NCBI GenBank assembly: GCA_958427145.1
Contig: CAUAAZ010000014.1
Location: 1 to 47,423 of the forward strand
Origin: an uncultured Collinsella sp.
Lineage (GTDB): Bacteria > Actinomycetota > Coriobacteriia > Coriobacteriales > Coriobacteriaceae
DNA: 47,423 bases
Reading direction: 5' to 3'
A program made the position numbers and the translations under genes. Shown in pieces: positions 40,474 through 47,423 of this stretch; within the stretch, counting starts at the first letter, position 1; each line of letters begins with the position of its first letter. Below the pieces are notes generated by a model. That model was not told the origin of the DNA and searched no databases. It saw nothing but the letters and a program-made list of their open reading frames with translations.

Positions 40474-41292
40474 CTAGAGCTCTAGCGTGAGGGTGACGGG
40501 GCAGTGGTCGCTGCCGAAGATGTCGCCACGGATACCGGTGTCGCGAACGTTGGCGGCGATTGAATCACTTACCAGGAAGTAATCGATGCGCCAGCCTGCA
40601 TTATTCTTGCGGGCATTAAAGCGGTAGCTCCACCAGCTGTAGACGCCCTCGACGTCGGGGTTTGCCGCGCGCCAGGTATCGGTAAACCCGGCGTTGAGCA
40701 GCTCGGTGAACTTGCCGCGCTCCTCGTCCGAAAAGCCGGCGTTGCCGCGGTTGGACTTGGGGTTCTTAAGGTCGATCTCCTCGTGCGCCACGTTAAAGTC
40801 GCCGCAGGTTACGACGGGCTTGCCGGTCTCGCGTTCAAGCGCGCCCAAAAAGCCGCGATAGGCATCGTCCCAGGCCATGCGCACATCGATGCGCGCGAGC
40901 TCATTTTGGGCGTTGGGCGTGTAGACATCCACGAACCAAAACTTGTCGAACTCGAGCGCGCAGACGCGGCCCTCGGTTGCGGCCTGGGCGACGAGCTCGG
41001 CCGCCTCGCCCTCGCCGGCGTAGGGTAGCAGCGCGTCGGCGCGTAGCACGCGCAGCGGTTCCTGGCGGCTAAAGACTGCGGTGCCCGAATAGCCTTTGCG
41101 CTCGGCATAGCTCCAGGTTTGATGATAGCCGGGCAGGTCGATATCGACCTGCCCCTCCTGCAGCTTGGTCTCCTGCAGCGCCAGGATGTCGACGTCGAGT
41201 TCTTGCGCGATCTGGATAAAGCTCGGGTCCTTTTTGAGCACGGCGCGCAGGCCGTTGACGTTCCACGAGGCGAAAGTGTAAGTCTGAGGCAT
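40474..41292 (-). CDS. xth: Exodeoxyribonuclease III (AP endonuclease)
   Basis: 272 residues of the ExoIII/APE1 family, acting in base-excision repair. Motifs: WNVNGLRA (residues 10-17), LQETKLQ with the catalytic Glu, YTPNAQNE, CGDFNVAHEEIDLKNPKSNR (catalytic Asp and Asn) and the C-terminal GSDHCPV with Asp-His. AAAGGA precedes ATG 41292. Convergent with the ECF S component; divergent from the sirtuin. Confidence 0.96.
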   Translation of the reverse strand: MPQTYTFASWNVNGLRAVLKKDPSFIQIAQELDVDILALQETKLQEGQVDIDLPGYHQTWSYAERKGYSGTAVFSRQEPLRVLRADALLPYAGEGEAAELVAQAATEGRVCALEFDKFWFVDVYTPNAQNELARIDVRMAWDDAYRGFLGALERETGKPVVTCGDFNVAHEEIDLKNPKSNRGNAGFSDEERGKFTELLNAGFTDTWRAANPDVEGVYSWWSYRFNARKNNAGWRIDYFLVSDSIAANVRDTGIRGDIFGSDHCPVTLTLEL

Positions 41293-41428
41293 GGTGTCCT
41301 TTCGACGGGGTTGGCAGGCTTAAGATTAGCGCAACAGGGGCGGTGGTGGGCTCCGCGCGTGCTGACCCAAAGGCCGCATGCTGGGACGTCGCCCGACGCT
41401 GCCCGACCAACAAGGACGGAGGACTCAT

Positions 41429-42181
41429 ATGACGCAGGCAATAACGGATCCCAAGCAGGCCTCCGCCGCGCTGGCGGAGCTGTTCGGTGCCCACAAGCGC
41501 GTGGTCTTCTTTGGCGGCGCGGGCGTTTCCACGGCGAGTGGCATCCCCGATTTCCGCAGCGTGGACGGTCTGCATCACCAGCAGTTTGCCTACCCGCCCG
41601 AGACCATGCTCTCGCATAGCTTTTACGAGGCGCATCCGGCCGAGTTCTTCGACTTCTACCGCACCAAGATGATCGCGCTTGGCGCCAAGCCCAACCGCTG
41701 CCACACCAAGCTGGCCGAGCTGGAGCGCGCCGGCAAGCTAAATGCCGTGGTGACGCAAAATATCGACGGCCTGCATCAGATGGCCGGCTCACAGCGCGTG
41801 TTCGAGCTGCACGGATCGGTCCATCGCAACATTTGCCAGTCGTGCGGCGCGGTCTATAGCGCCGAGTGGATTTGCTCGCGCGAGCACGAGGATGCCGCGG
41901 GCGTGCCTGCGTGCCCCGCGTGCGGCGGCCGCATCAAGCCCGATGTAGTGCTCTACGAGGAGCCGCTCGATGAGCATGTGCTGACCGGCGCCGTTGCCGC
42001 CATCGCCGCGGCCGATGCCCTCATTGTGGGCGGGACCTCGCTCGTGGTGTATCCGGCGGCAGGCCTTACGCGATACTTTACCGGCGATACGCTGGCCATA
42101 TGCAACCTTGCTCCCACCGATCAGGATGCAAATGCCGACCTGCTGATTTCTTGCGACATCGCGGCCGCGTTTGCGTTCTAG
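41429..42181 (+). CDS. cobB: NAD-dependent protein deacylase (Sir2 family)
   Basis: 250 residues of the sirtuin family; removes acyl groups from lysine using NAD. It has GAGVSTASGIPDFRS (residues 31-44), TQNIDGLH (109-116), the catalytic His128 in FELHGSVH, and zinc-ligand pairs C136/C139 and C162/C165. GGAGG precedes ATG 41429; a start at 41378 has no ribosome site. The closest class is the macrodomain-free bacterial CobB/SIR2 group; whether it prefers acetyl, succinyl or other groups cannot be told here. Confidence 0.93.
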   Translation: MTQAITDPKQASAALAELFGAHKRVVFFGGAGVSTASGIPDFRSVDGLHHQQFAYPPETMLSHSFYEAHPAEFFDFYRTKMIALGAKPNRCHTKLAELERAGKLNAVVTQNIDGLHQMAGSQRVFELHGSVHRNICQSCGAVYSAEWICSREHEDAAGVPACPACGGRIKPDVVLYEEPLDEHVLTGAVAAIAAADALIVGGTSLVVYPAAGLTRYFTGDTLAICNLAPTDQDANADLLISCDIAAAFAF

Positions 42182-42276
42182 CCCGCGCGCGCGGATACAA
42201 TAGAAAGACTGAGTGCAAAGCGACCCCGCCGCCAGCTCCCCAAGCTCGGTGGCGTGGGCATTTTAGGAGGATGTTC

Positions 42277-44025
42277 ATGGCGAACGACAGCAAGACATGG
42301 CGGTGCGGAAAGTACGAGCTCAGCTTTGACCGTCCGCGCATCATGGGCGTCCTCAACGTGACGCCCGATTCGTTTAGCGATGGCGGGGAGCACTTCGACC
42401 CGGATGCCGCCATCGAGTACGGCCTGGCGATGCTCGACGCCGGTGCCGACATCATCGATGTGGGCGGCGAGTCCACGCGCCCTGGCTTTACCCCGGTCAA
42501 CCCCGACGAGGAGGCTCGCCGCGTGCTGCCCGTGGTGCGCGCGCTGGCCAAAGAGGGCGCCATCGTCTCGATCGACACGCGTCATGTGGCGGTTGCCAAG
42601 GCGGCCGTGCGCTGCGGCGCCTCGATCGTCAACGACGTGACCGGCTTCACCGATCCCAAGATGGTCGAGTTTGTTAAGACGAGCACCTGCGGCGTCATCG
42701 TGATGCATGCCGGCGAGGTCGCCGCGCCCGCACGCACGCACGCAACGGTGCAGCTCGATACCTCGGCAGCGGCGTTTGTTGCCGAGAAGGCGCGCGAGGC
42801 GGCTGCCGAGGCCGCGCGTGAGGCTGAGAAGCCGGCTCGCCGCCGTCGCGGCAAGTTGCTGGGTGAGCCCAAGGTTGAGGCCAAGCTTCCGGGCGGCGTG
42901 GTGCAGCCCTCGTTGCCGTTTGGCGAACCGGAGCCCACGTCCGAGTCTGCAACCGAGCTGGGGCAGGAGACGCCGGCCGCCGAGCAGGCCGCTGCCGCCG
43001 AGACCGTTGCGCCCGCGCCCGAGGCTGCGCCCGAGGCCACCGAGGCCGCATCGGAGTCCAATGACCGCCTGGCCGCCATGATGCGCCGCAGCGCCCGCCG
43101 CGAGGAAGCCTATGTGCCCACCTCGCAGCTCCGCCGCTTCACCCTGCCCGATTCGGCGCCCATCATGCGCCGCGTCATGGGCTTTCTGTCCGACCAGGCC
43201 CGCACGCTCATCCATGCCGGCGTGTCGCGCGACCGCATCTGCATCGATCCTGGCCCGGGCTTTGGTAAGTCGGCTAACGAGGACATCGTCATCCAGCGCG
43301 AGACTGCCAAGATGGCGTCACTGGGCTATCCGCTCATGTGCGCCGTGTCGCGCAAGCGCTTTGTGGGCGCCGTCTCGGGCGTGACCGAGGCCGCCGAGCG
43401 CGATGCCGCCACGTTTGGCGTGTGCCTGGGCGCCATCCAGGCCGGTGCCAACATCGTGCGCGTGCACGACGCCGCGGGTTTTGCGCAGTTCCTGAACGGC
43501 TACTGGGCGGTTGCCAAGCCACAGCCGCGCCGCGCGTTTGTGGCCGTGGGCTCCAACCTGGGGCATCGCTGCGACAACATCCGCGCCGCACGCGAGATGA
43601 TCGCCGAGATTCCGCTCACCTGCGTGTCCAACTCCTCCAAGATCTACGAGAGCGAGCCGGCCTACGAGACGCGCCAGGACGCGTTTGCCAACGCCGTCAT
43701 CGAGATCAAGACCGAGCTTGCGCCGCTGGTGCTGCTCGACGAGCTCATGAAGATCGAGGCCGAGCTGGGGCGCGACCGCTCCAAAAAGGCCAAGGCCAAC
43801 GGTCCGCGCACCATCGACCTGGACCTGCTGTGGATGGACGGCGAGACCCACGGCGGCAAAAAGCTGCGCCTGCCGCATCCGCTGATCGGCGAACGCGATT
43901 TTGTGCTGGTGCCGCTCGAGGACTTGATGCACGACCCGGCGCGGTTCTTCCGCTACAACGGCGTCGAGGTCAAGGAGCCCGAGGACCGCGTGGGCCATAT
44001 CGTGGGCGAATTGGGGCGTATGTAG
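42277..44025 (+). CDS. folP: FolP-FolK fusion: dihydropteroate synthase with a large insertion, plus HPPK
   Basis: 582 residues in folate synthesis. DHPS domain: IMGVLNVTPDSFSDGG (residues 22-37), DVGGESTRPG, SIDTRHVAVA, NDVTGF and VIVMH near 140. There the sequence leaves the family: residues ~146-288 are low-complexity Ala/Glu/Pro/Arg-rich. The fold then resumes with HAGVSRDRICIDPGPGFGKS, SRKRFVG and RVHD. From residue 418 an HPPK domain begins (AFVAVGSNLGHRCDNI; ESEPAYETRQDAFANAV; GPRTIDLDLLW). The fusion would make the pterin diphosphate and join it to pABA in one chain. AGGAGG lies six bases before ATG 42277. No folB is seen in the window. Confidence 0.93.
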   Translation: MANDSKTWRCGKYELSFDRPRIMGVLNVTPDSFSDGGEHFDPDAAIEYGLAMLDAGADIIDVGGESTRPGFTPVNPDEEARRVLPVVRALAKEGAIVSIDTRHVAVAKAAVRCGASIVNDVTGFTDPKMVEFVKTSTCGVIVMHAGEVAAPARTHATVQLDTSAAAFVAEKAREAAAEAAREAEKPARRRRGKLLGEPKVEAKLPGGVVQPSLPFGEPEPTSESATELGQETPAAEQAAAAETVAPAPEAAPEATEAASESNDRLAAMMRRSARREEAYVPTSQLRRFTLPDSAPIMRRVMGFLSDQARTLIHAGVSRDRICIDPGPGFGKSANEDIVIQRETAKMASLGYPLMCAVSRKRFVGAVSGVTEAAERDAATFGVCLGAIQAGANIVRVHDAAGFAQFLNGYWAVAKPQPRRAFVAVGSNLGHRCDNIRAAREMIAEIPLTCVSNSSKIYESEPAYETRQDAFANAVIEIKTELAPLVLLDELMKIEAELGRDRSKKAKANGPRTIDLDLLWMDGETHGGKKLRLPHPLIGERDFVLVPLEDLMHDPARFFRYNGVEVKEPEDRVGHIVGELGRM

Positions 44026-44727
44026 ATGATCGAGATGAATGCTGTTGCCGCTGGCACCGAGCTCGACGCGGCGCGCGACGCGGGCCGCGAGGGCATGTCC
44101 GCGGGCTGGTGCGCGTGGAGCGCGGGCGATGCATCGCTGATGTTTTCGCTGGTCGTGCGCCCCGATGTGAACATGCATGCCTTCCACGGCCTGCCGTTTG
44201 TGGCGGCTATGGGCATGATGGACGCACTTGTGGGCACGGCTTCGACGCCGGGGTTGGGCCTTGCCGGTAAGGTGGGCATCCAGTGGCCGAGTGACATCGT
44301 GTGCGGCGCGCCCGCGTTTGAGACGTCGCTCGCGCGTGTTGCCGTGAACGGCGGTGCCGGTGCTGCGGGCATGTTTGCCGCTGTGACGGTGGATATTGAG
44401 CGTTCGGCGCTGAGCGAGCTCGGTGTAGATATGGCCGACGAAGCGCTGGTCGAGGCGCTGGCCGCCGCCATGCTGGCCCGCGTGGACGCCTGGGCGGTTG
44501 TTGCCAACACGCCGCAAGGCGCCGCGGGGCCGCTGGCTCCCGTGCTGGGCGAGTACTTTGACATGGTGCCACTGCTGGGCCGCCAAGTTGCGGCGGTGTC
44601 GCCCAACGGTTTGCCGCTTGCGGTCGGTGTGTTTGCGGGCCTGGACATCTGGGGCCGCGCGACCATCAAGACCGATGCCGGCGAGCAGGAGTTTCCGCCC
44701 GAGGCTGTACGAATTCGCGGGCTGTAG
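44026..44727 (+). CDS. Biotin-protein-ligase-like protein, apparently degenerate
   Basis: 233 residues with the layout of the BPL/LplA/LipB fold. The run GWCAWSAGDASLMFSLVVRP corresponds to the end of the BirA biotinyl-AMP loop, and IQWPSDIVCG (WPSD near residue 87) matches the WPND strand. But the GRGRRGR loop is absent, and the Lys that follows WPND in active ligases is missing (PAFETSL instead). The C-terminal SH3-like part (GLDIWGRATIKTDAG) is retained. The start directly follows the folP stop with no spacing (weak GGGGCG site), so translation is coupled. It may bind a ligand or partner without catalysis; a true ligase elsewhere would be expected. Confidence 0.65.
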   Translation: MIEMNAVAAGTELDAARDAGREGMSAGWCAWSAGDASLMFSLVVRPDVNMHAFHGLPFVAAMGMMDALVGTASTPGLGLAGKVGIQWPSDIVCGAPAFETSLARVAVNGGAGAAGMFAAVTVDIERSALSELGVDMADEALVEALAAAMLARVDAWAVVANTPQGAAGPLAPVLGEYFDMVPLLGRQVAAVSPNGLPLAVGVFAGLDIWGRATIKTDAGEQEFPPEAVRIRGL

Positions 44728-44763
44728 CGCGGGGCGCTCGCGCTCAAAGATAGACATGACAAC

Positions 44764-44793
44764 AAGACCCTCCTCGGCCTGTGCCGGGGAGGG
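44764..44793 (+). terminator. Terminator after the folP operon
   Basis: ACCCTCC-t-CGGC / GCCG-g-GGAGGGT hairpin followed by TTCGCC; T run weak. Confidence 0.5.
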
Positions 44794-44826
44794 TTTCGCC
44801 TATCTGGGGAATGGGTTGCCAGCGCC

Positions 44827-44867
44827 CTATTCCTCAAAACTGAAAAATTTTCGTTTTTGAGGAATAG
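44827..44867. repeat. CTATTCC palindrome, copy 1
   Basis: CTATTCCTCAAAA (44827-44839) and TTTTGAGGAATAG (44855-44867) with a 15-nt loop that itself contains GAAAA-A-TTTTC. Confidence 0.9.
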
Positions 44868-44912
44868 GATTAAGGCAGCTCGGTCTTTCGCGAGGTATAT
44901 TCGCTATAGAGC

Positions 44913-44953
44913 CTATTCCTCAAAACTGAAAATTTTTCAATTTTGAGGAATAG
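44913..44953. repeat. CTATTCC palindrome, copy 2
   Basis: Same arms and length as copy 1, 86 bp further on. It is enclosed in CGGTCTTT (44881-44888) and AAAGACCG (44959-44966). A TATAGA-like box lies at 44905-44910, just before it, and the ATPase start is 27 bp after it. Confidence 0.9.
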
Positions 44954-44979
44954 CGATAAAAGACCGCGAGGAGGCCCCA

Positions 44980-46176
44980 ATGAAACTCATCAATAGAACG
45001 TCATATATGGACACGTTGACGAGCCTTATTGGCGTGCCGGACATCAAGGTCATCACGGGCATCCGTCGTAGCGGTAAATCAAAATTGCTCGAGGCCCTCC
45101 GCGATTACGTGGAGGCAAATCTGTCCAATTCGAATGTCATCCATATCAACTACAACCTCGATGAGTTCGAGAATCTGCTCGAGTATCACGCGCTGCTCGC
45201 CTATGTAAAAGAGCATCGAGTGTCCGGCAAACAAAACTTTCTGCTTATCGATGAAGTTCAGATGTGCGACGGTTTTGAGCGTGCGATCAACAGCCTCCAC
45301 GCATCCGAGCAGTACGACATATTCATTACCGGATCGAATGCCTTTTTGCTGTCGAGCGATCTGTCGACGCTCTTTACGGGGCGTACGTTTGAGATCGAGG
45401 TTTTCCCATTCTCGTTTGAGGAGTATCGACTCTATGGCGACGAGGGCGAGGTCGACCGCGACTTCGATGAGTACGCGAGAACCGGCGGTATGTCCGGCTC
45501 CTACCCTTATCCACTGCAGGAGCAGCGTTATCAATATCTCTCCAATGTCTTCAAAACGCTCATCGTGAGAGATATCGTGCAGCGGCATAACGTGAGAAAC
45601 GAATCGGCGCTGCTGCGCATTGCCGATTACATGATGGACAACGTATCCAACATAACGTCGGCACGTAACATTACGGATATTTTGAACGCGGATGGGCTAA
45701 AGATAACGAACAAGACGGTCGGCACGTACATGGGGTACCTGTGCGATGCGTTTGCCTTCTATAAAGTTCGTCGGTACGACATCCACGGCAAAAAATACCT
45801 TAAGAGCGGCGAGAAGTATTACCTGGCAGACCACGCGTTCAAATACGCGCTGCTCGGTACACGTGATATGGATTGGGGACGCGTATACGAGAACATGGTG
45901 GCAATCGAGCTGCTGCGCCGCGGATACGAGGTATACGTCGGCGTGCTCTATAAAAAGGAAATAGACTTTGTAGCAATCAAGCGAAGCGAGAAGCTCTACA
46001 TTCAGGTGAGCGACGACATCAGCTCGGATAAGACATTTGAACGCGAGATTTCACCACTGCTGAGCATTGGCGACGCGTACCCCAAGATGATTCTCGCCCG
46101 CACGCATCACGAGGCCACGGACCGCAATGGGGTGCAGATCGTGGACCTGGCGAGGTGGCTGTGCGACGAGGCCTAG
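44980..46176 (+). CDS. ATP-binding protein of the AAA_14/DUF4143 family
   Basis: 398 residues. P-loop GIRRSGKS (27-34), Walker B FLLIDEVQ (87-94), sensor-like ITGSNAF, and the typical DUF4143 C-terminal part (YLSNVFKTLIVRDIVQRHNV, later KYYLADHAFKYALLG, ENMVAIELLRRGYEVYVGV with EIDFVAIK). The E-x9-D-Q-like ending is reminiscent of a nuclease-type fold seen in this family, but activity is unproven; the family is widespread, often mobile or strain-variable. GAGGAGG precedes ATG 44980. Lower GC, more AAA/ATA codons than neighbours, and three flanking palindromes suggest acquisition by transfer. Confidence 0.88.
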   Translation: MKLINRTSYMDTLTSLIGVPDIKVITGIRRSGKSKLLEALRDYVEANLSNSNVIHINYNLDEFENLLEYHALLAYVKEHRVSGKQNFLLIDEVQMCDGFERAINSLHASEQYDIFITGSNAFLLSSDLSTLFTGRTFEIEVFPFSFEEYRLYGDEGEVDRDFDEYARTGGMSGSYPYPLQEQRYQYLSNVFKTLIVRDIVQRHNVRNESALLRIADYMMDNVSNITSARNITDILNADGLKITNKTVGTYMGYLCDAFAFYKVRRYDIHGKKYLKSGEKYYLADHAFKYALLGTRDMDWGRVYENMVAIELLRRGYEVYVGVLYKKEIDFVAIKRSEKLYIQVSDDISSDKTFEREISPLLSIGDAYPKMILARTHHEATDRNGVQIVDLARWLCDEA

Positions 46177-46185
46177 CAGAAAGCC

Positions 46186-46226
46186 CTATTCCTCAAAACT
46201 GAAAATCTTTCGATTTTGAGGAATAG
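46186..46226. repeat. CTATTCC palindrome, copy 3
   Basis: Same 41-nt unit as the two copies upstream of the ATPase, nine bases after its stop, with outer pairs extended to GCCCTATT/AATAGGGC (46183-46229). It may also terminate transcription. Confidence 0.9.
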
Positions 46227-46282
46227 GGCCGATGCGTTGCCTAGTTCGCCGCTCGCGCTCGTGCTCGACTTAAGCCCCTGTC

Positions 46283-47056
46283 CTATCCCAGCTCCTGCAT
46301 GCGGCGGTAGATTTCGCAGATACCCTTGATGGTGAGCTGTCCGTCGACCACGTCGAAGGCATCGGTCGAATCGGCGACGATGCTGGCGAGACCGCCCGTG
46401 GCGATAACGGTGGCATCCTCGCGGCCCAGCTCTCGCTTCATGCGCGCGACCAGGCCCTCGGCCATGGCGGCGGCGCCCGTTACGGCGCCGACCTTGATGC
46501 ATTCCTCGGTGTCACGGCCGATGGCGTGCTCGGGCGCCTCGAGCGGCACGCTGGCGAGCTTGGCGGCACGGGCAGCAAGCGCGTCCATGGAGATACGGAT
46601 GCCCGGCGCAATCGCTCCGCCAATGTAATAGCCGTCCTCATCAATGACGTCGATATTGGTCGCGGTGCCAAAGTCCACCACGATCGCCGGCGCGCCGTAG
46701 AAGGTCTCGGCAGCGACGGCGTTGGCGATGCGGTCGGCACCAACGGCCTGGGGGCGCGCCGCCCGCAGCTTGGTCACGGCCGCCGTCTGCGGTCCGATGA
46801 CGATGGCGTCCGCCGCGATGCGGTCGGCTACGGCGTGCCACTCACGCGAGAGTTGCGGCACCACGCCAGCAAAGGCGATCGCATCGACCGCGTTGAGCGA
46901 AAGGCCGTACATCTTAAAGAAACCCATCAGGCGCACATGGATCTCGTCGGCGGTATAGGAGCGGTCGGTGGGCATACGCCACGACTGCACCAGCTCGTCT
47001 CCGTCAAACAGGCCCATGGCCGTCTGCGTATTTCCCATATCGATAGCGAGCAGCAT
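46283..47056 (-). CDS. coaX: Type III pantothenate kinase
   Basis: First step of coenzyme A synthesis, the type III enzyme used by many bacteria lacking CoaA. 257 residues. ASKHA-fold motifs: AIDMGNTQT (residues 4-12), GADRIANAVAA, VVDFGTATNIDV and the C-terminal IATGGLAS. GGAG precedes ATG 47056. It is divergent from the tRNA gene at the window end. Confidence 0.96.
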   Translation of the reverse strand: MLLAIDMGNTQTAMGLFDGDELVQSWRMPTDRSYTADEIHVRLMGFFKMYGLSLNAVDAIAFAGVVPQLSREWHAVADRIAADAIVIGPQTAAVTKLRAARPQAVGADRIANAVAAETFYGAPAIVVDFGTATNIDVIDEDGYYIGGAIAPGIRISMDALAARAAKLASVPLEAPEHAIGRDTEECIKVGAVTGAAAMAEGLVARMKRELGREDATVIATGGLASIVADSTDAFDVVDGQLTIKGICEIYRRMQELG

Positions 47057-47251
47057 GTCTACTCCAGGTGTCGGCGTAAAAGGACGCGCACCATTGTATA
47101 CGCGCCGCCGACGCCGCTCGGCTGCGATTCGTTTACGGTGATATGGCTGAGGGGTTTAAATATGAAGGAATTATGCTCTACGAGATTTTCCTTGCCGTTT
47201 ACCGAACTCCCGCGTAATATTCTTTCTTGCGCACATGAGGCGCCCAGACAT

Positions 47252-47328
47252 TGCGGGGTGGAGCAGTCTGGTAGCTCGCCGGGCTCATAACCCGGAGGTC
47301 GTAGGTTCAAATCCTGCCCCCGCGACCA
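47252..47328 (+). tRNA. tRNA-Met (CAT), initiator type
   Basis: A 77-nt cloverleaf with encoded CCA. Acceptor 5' TGCGGGG pairs with 3' CCCCGCG; D arm GAGCAGTCTGGTAGCTC; anticodon arm CCGGG-CTCATAA-CCCGG with three consecutive G-C pairs next to the loop, the initiator hallmark; T arm GTAGGTTCAAATCCTGC. Position 1-72 is T-G instead of the enterobacterial C-A mismatch, still a weak end pair as expected for an initiator. Confidence 0.95.
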
Positions 47329-47337
47329 AGAACTTGC

Positions 47338-47368
47338 AGCTCGTCGGCCTAGCCGGCGAGCTTTTTTG
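47338..47368 (+). terminator. Terminator after the tRNA
   Basis: AGCTCGTCGGC (47338-47348) pairs with GCCGGCGAGCT (47352-47362) with one T-G, followed by a TTTTTT run. A second small hairpin (47386-47404, CTGGCCGC/GCGGCCAG) lies in the last bases of the window. Confidence 0.9.
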
Positions 47369-47423
47369 TTCAAGACTTTAGTCTGCTGGCCGCGCAGCGG
47401 CCAGCTTTAAACCACCCGCTACG

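Noticed and set aside
42178..44757. Long open frames antisense to the FolP-FolK gene
   Set aside because: GC-driven shadows of a gene with clear motifs on the other strand.
47059..47373. Minus-strand frame containing SRGQDLNLRPPGYEPGE
   Set aside because: It is the antisense translation of the initiator tRNA gene, a well-known false protein.

Overview
This window looks like chromosomal DNA of a human-gut Coriobacteriia species, most likely Collinsella (Actinomycetota). The basis is high GC, CDS starts that often use GTG or TTG with strong GGAGG-type ribosome sites, a membrane-embedded LuxR regulator of the kind common in that class, LAxTG-like sorting signals, and core genes in an actinobacterial-anaerobe style (NfnAB, type III pantothenate kinase, FolP-FolK fusion, ECF transporter). 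The genus is inferred from gene content only; no 16S gene is present.

Layout. 1-5.4 kb: a CmpB-type membrane protein (-) diverges from purF-purM-purN (+), three steps of IMP synthesis. 5.4-8.1 kb: an orphan galactitol-type EIIA, a membrane-anchored PpiC foldase and a GatB/YqeY-domain protein. 8.2-12.0 kb: a complete polar amino-acid ABC importer (ATPase, Tat/lipoprotein binding protein, two permeases) and a cytidylate-kinase-like protein. 12.0-13.5 kb: a multi-TM LuxR regulator (-). 13.7-24.5 kb: three tandem large secreted, sortase-type surface proteins of 546, 686 and 2206 aa that share signal-peptide or 3'-end modules and are separated by palindromic DNA. 24.9-31.0 kb (-): nfnB, nfnA, pth, prs, glmU. 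31.2-33.5 kb (+): EcfT and a fused two-domain EcfA. 33.6-39.9 kb: a soluble LuxR regulator (-) diverging from MFS - amidohydrolase - MFS - small membrane protein - ECF S component. 40.5-44.7 kb: exonuclease III (-), then a sirtuin, a FolP-FolK fusion and a degenerate biotin-ligase-like protein (+). 45-46.2 kb: an AAA/DUF4143 ATPase bracketed by three copies of one palindrome. 46.3-47.4 kb: coaX (-) and an initiator tRNA-Met with terminator.

The most unusual content is non-coding. (1) About eleven intergenic palindromes share a constant core close to GGGGACAGGYTTA, while their arms differ completely from site to site. Two copies supply or overlap the stop codons of purF and pth. (2) Five palindromes downstream of surface genes 2 and 3 have constant 15-nt arms around TGTAACA/TGTTACA, an exactly 25-nt variable loop and an 80-81 bp period. 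(3) A pair of ~230 bp nested inverted-repeat units lies between the ECF S gene and xth. (4) Three near-identical 41-nt hairpins surround the DUF4143 ATPase. The most notable protein-level oddities are a ~140-residue low-complexity insertion inside dihydropteroate synthase and a biotin-ligase fold lacking its catalytic loop.

Genome-wide copy number, mobility and function of the repeats cannot be judged from one window.
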